Below are positions 61,892 to 64,000 of a stretch of 64,000 bases of DNA, in pieces (positions within the stretch are counted from its first letter, which is position 1; each line of letters starts with the position of its first letter). The DNA comes from an uncultured Paracoccus sp. (GTDB lineage: Bacteria > Pseudomonadota > Alphaproteobacteria > Rhodobacterales > Rhodobacteraceae), in contig CAKTBJ010000006.1 in assembly GCA_934533075.1 (NCBI GenBank), positions 1-64,000 on the forward strand. Reading direction: 5' to 3'. Both the position numbers and the translations under genes were made by a program. The notes under the pieces were generated by a model, which did not search any database, had not been told where the DNA came from, and worked only from the letters and a program-made list of their open reading frames with translations.

Positions 61892-63852
61892 AACGGGCGC
61901 CGCGCGACATTCAGGAGGGCATGCGCATCACCCGCCGGCGCGGGCTGGCACTGGGGGCGCTGATGGGCGCCTCGGTCATGGTGCTGTCGATGCGCATGCG
62001 CTGGCTGCAACTGGAGCGCGCGGACGAGTTCCGCATGCTGTCGGACGGCAATTCGATCAAGATCAGGCTGCTGCCGCCGACGCGCGGGCTGATCACCGAC
62101 CGCAACGGCGTGATCATTGCCGGCAACGAACAGAATTACCGCGTCACCATCACCCGCGAGGAGGCCGGCGACGTGCCGCTGGTGCTGGCGCGGCTGGCGC
62201 ATCTGATCCCCCTGACCGCCGCGCGCCGCGAGGAACTGGCCCGCGATGCCGAGCGCCGGCCGGCTTCCGCTGCCATCGCCGTGGCCGACCGGCTGACCTG
62301 GCAGCAGTTTTCCGCCATCGCCGTCAACGCCCCCGCGCTGCCCGGAGTGGCGCCGGAGGCCGGGCTGTCGCGTATCTATCCCTTCGGCGGGGATTTCGCG
62401 CATGTGATGGGCTATGTCGGGCCTGTCTCGGATTACGACCTGTCGCGGATCGAGGACCCCGACCCGGTGCTGATGCTGCCCGAGTTCCAGCTGGGCAAGG
62501 TCGGCGTCGAGGCGAGGATGGAGGAGACCCTGCGCGGCCGCGCCGGCAATCGCCGCGTCGAGGTCAACAGCGCCGGCCGCGAGATGCGCGAGCTGTCCCG
62601 GCAGGAGGGCCAGCAGGGCGCCACCGTGCAACTGACGCTGGACACCGCGCTTCAGAACTATTGCCGCCACCGTCTGGGCGAGGAAAGCGCGGCGGCCGTG
62701 GTCATGGATGTGAACACGGGCGATCTGGTGGCGATTGCCTCCTCGCCGGTGTTCGACCCCAACGCCTTCGTGCGCGGCATTTCCGGCCCCGACTATCGCG
62801 CGCTGATGGAGCATGACCACCGCCCGCTGGCCGACAAGACCGTGCAGGGGGTCTATCCGCCCGGCTCGACCTTCAAGATGATCCCGCTGCTGGCCGGGCT
62901 GGAAAGCGGCGTCGTCAACCCCGGCACCCGGTTCTACTGCCCCGGCCATATGGAATATGGCGGCCGGCGGTTCCATTGCTGGCGGCGCGGCGGGCATGGC
63001 ATGGTCGATGCCATCGCCAGCCTGGAGCAGTCCTGCGACGTTTATTATTACGAACTGGCGCAGCGCGTCGGCATCGAGCGCATGACCGAGATGGCCCGCC
63101 GGCTGGGCGTCGGCGTGCGCCACGACCTGCCCATGTCCGCCGTGGCCGAGGGCGTGGCCCCGGACCGCGAATGGAAGCGGCGCCGCTTTGACCAGGAATG
63201 GCGGGTGGGCGACAGCATCAACGCCTCGATCGGGCAGGGCTATGTGCTGGCCTCGCCGCTGCAACTGGCGGTGATGACGGCGCGCATCGCCTCCGGCCGC
63301 ATGGTCGAGCCGCGTCTGGTCCTGTCCGTCGACGGCATCCCGGTGCCGGCGCCGCAATTCGACGACCTGGGCATCGACCCCGCGCATCTGCGCATCGCCC
63401 GGCAGGGCATGGATGCGGTGTGCAACGGCTCGCACGGGACGGGGCGCGGGGCGCGCATCGCGGCGGCGGAATGGCGGATGGCCGGGAAAAGCGGCACCTC
63501 GCAGGTGCGCAACATCACCGCGGCCGAACGCGCGCGCGGCGTCATCTCCAACGCGCAACTGCCCTGGAACCGCCGCGACCACGCGCTGTTCGTGGCCTAT
63601 GCGCCGGTCGAGGCGCCGCGCTATGCGGTCTCGGTCGTGGTCGAGCATGGCAGTTCCGGCGGCGCCACCGCCGGTCCCATCGCCCGCGACATCCTGCTGT
63701 TCGCGCTGGCCGGCGGGCTGGCGCCGCTGAGCGCCTGGCCCGACGCCGCCCGCGCCGCCACCCGCGAGATGCACGAGCAGATGGACCTGCTGCCCCCGCT
63801 GGCGCCGCGCCCGACCTCATCGGCGGGCGGCTCGGGCATGGGCCGGGCATAG
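61888..63852 (+). CDS. mrdA: penicillin-binding protein 2 (elongation transpeptidase)
   Basis: This 654-residue monofunctional class B PBP has a membrane anchor (about 19-37) and a dimerisation domain with RGLITDRNGVIIAGN (66-80). The transpeptidase active-site Ser327 is in PPGSTFK, the SxD-type second motif is SCD (382-384), and KSGT is at 534-537. PBP2 makes cross-links during lateral wall growth, working with RodA and MreBCD. The last residues are Pro/Gly-rich, and the stop lies in a short GC-rich tandem repeat. It overlaps mreD by four bases. Confidence 0.95.
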   Translation: MKRAPRDIQEGMRITRRRGLALGALMGASVMVLSMRMRWLQLERADEFRMLSDGNSIKIRLLPPTRGLITDRNGVIIAGNEQNYRVTITREEAGDVPLVLARLAHLIPLTAARREELARDAERRPASAAIAVADRLTWQQFSAIAVNAPALPGVAPEAGLSRIYPFGGDFAHVMGYVGPVSDYDLSRIEDPDPVLMLPEFQLGKVGVEARMEETLRGRAGNRRVEVNSAGREMRELSRQEGQQGATVQLTLDTALQNYCRHRLGEESAAAVVMDVNTGDLVAIASSPVFDPNAFVRGISGPDYRALMEHDHRPLADKTVQGVYPPGSTFKMIPLLAGLESGVVNPGTRFYCPGHMEYGGRRFHCWRRGGHGMVDAIASLEQSCDVYYYELAQRVGIERMTEMARRLGVGVRHDLPMSAVAEGVAPDREWKRRRFDQEWRVGDSINASIGQGYVLASPLQLAVMTARIASGRMVEPRLVLSVDGIPVPAPQFDDLGIDPAHLRIARQGMDAVCNGSHGTGRGARIAAAEWRMAGKSGTSQVRNITAAERARGVISNAQLPWNRRDHALFVAYAPVEAPRYAVSVVVEHGSSGGATAGPIARDILLFALAGGLAPLSAWPDAARAATREMHEQMDLLPPLAPRPTSSAGGSGMGRA

Positions 63853-63855
63853 GGA

Positions 63856-63890
63856 CGGGGCCGGGTATGGGGGCGGGGCCGGGTATGGGG
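63856..63890 (+). repeat. short tandem repeat between mrdA and rodA
   Basis: Two copies of CGGGGCCGGGTATGGGG (63856-63872, 63874-63890) follow a decayed copy at the end of mrdA. They sit directly before the rodA ribosome site (GGGGAAGG). They could vary in copy number by slippage. Confidence 0.65.
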
Positions 63891-63898
63891 AAGGCGGC

Positions 63899-64000
63899 AT
63901 GAGCTATCTGAACTATCAGGTCGCCACGGTGCCCACGGGCTGGCGCAAGGTGCTTTATCTGAACTGGCCGCTGGTGCTGTTGCAGATCGCCGTGGCCTGC
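63899..64000 (+). CDS. rodA: RodA, N-terminal part, cut by window end
   Basis: ATG at 63899 follows GGGGAAGG. The 34 codons read MSYLNYQVATVPTGWRKVLY, then LNWPLVLLQIAVAC, the start of the first membrane helix of a SEDS-family protein. RodA is the peptidoglycan glycosyltransferase of the elongation complex and the partner of PBP2. Position after mrdA makes the call firm although only 5' sequence is present. Confidence 0.88.
   Translation, partial: MSYLNYQVATVPTGWRKVLYLNWPLVLLQIAVAC

Noticed and set aside
63198..63902. 234-codon frame ending in repeated GPGMG-like residues at the window end
   Set aside because: It lies inside mrdA in another frame; the Gly/Pro/Met repeat comes from the short tandem DNA repeat and the mrdA frame has all PBP motifs.

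Overview
The window is a very GC-rich (mostly G/C at third codon positions), densely packed stretch of chromosome from an alphaproteobacterium. Gene content points to the Rhodobacteraceae/Paracoccaceae, most likely Paracoccus or a close relative. The evidence is the sulfolipid operon sqdBDC in the Rhodobacter order, the oxygen-dependent cobalamin pathway (cobG/cobF/cobN type), a flagellar cluster of the CtrA-associated alphaproteobacterial kind, and typical alphaproteobacterial genes (a trcR/DUF1013 regulator, DUF2794, DUF6468-like and MotE-like flagellar genes). No rRNA, tRNA, insertion sequence, prophage or CRISPR array was seen.

Layout. 1-5.9 kb: mixed housekeeping genes (an incomplete secreted protein, a VOC protein, an L,D-transpeptidase lipoprotein, a GlsB/YeaQ membrane protein, an MFS exporter with a GNAT acetyltransferase, an unknown membrane protein) and one long non-coding stretch at 1.6-2.4 kb. 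6.0-8.8 kb: sqdB-sqdD-sqdC, making UDP-sulfoquinovose and sulfoquinovosyl diacylglycerol. 8.8-14.0 kb: an imperfect tandem repeat, a TSUP permease, hspQ, an RsbW/RsbV-like switch pair, a YbaK deacylase, a DUF482-type acyltransferase, and hpf-ptsN.

14.0-28.6 kb: a cobalamin cluster. A B12 riboswitch heads DUF1636-cobW-cobN-cobG-cobH-cobI-cobJ. cobL-cobE-cobM-cobB-cobA-cobF continue on the same strand. cobK lies between the two blocks on the opposite strand, its start codon interlocked with that of cobL. cobO diverges from the riboswitch. Together these give SUMT, the C-20/C-17/C-11/C-1/C-5,15 methylations, precorrin-3B synthase, precorrin-6A reductase, the methylmutase, a,c-amidation, the large cobaltochelatase subunit and adenosylation; cobS, cobT, cobQ, cobD, cobC, cobU/P and cobV are not in the window.

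28.6-32.6 kb: a 139-bp element with inverted termini, a LOG-family gene, dapD, folK, a NYN-domain gene and rppH. 32.6-42.7 kb: flagellar export, motor and C-ring genes (fliP, fliN, a fliH-like gene and fliF on the minus strand; fliL, DUF6468-like, MotE-like, motA, a small secreted protein, flhA, fliR, flhB and a FliJ-like gene on the plus strand). A CtrA-like site lies at the divergent centre. 42.8-48.3 kb: two I78-type inhibitor-like lipoproteins, DUF2794, pncA-pncB (NAD salvage), a NUDIX gene with arfB, and a phosphomannomutase. 48.3-52 kb: a large RTX calcium-binding protein and a ribonuclease T2.

52-57.3 kb: trcR, lpxK, a P1 peptidase whose 5' end has been tandemly duplicated into the end of lpxK, gabD and an atypical SDR gene. 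57.3-59.1 kb: leuA behind a leucine-rich leader peptide and attenuator. 59.3-64 kb: the rod-shape operon mreB-mreC-(45-codon ORF)-mreD-mrdA-rodA, the last cut by the window edge.

Start codons were chosen from Shine-Dalgarno spacing, ATGA/TGATG overlaps and family start patterns. Function calls rest on motif and family recognition by eye; no database search was run.
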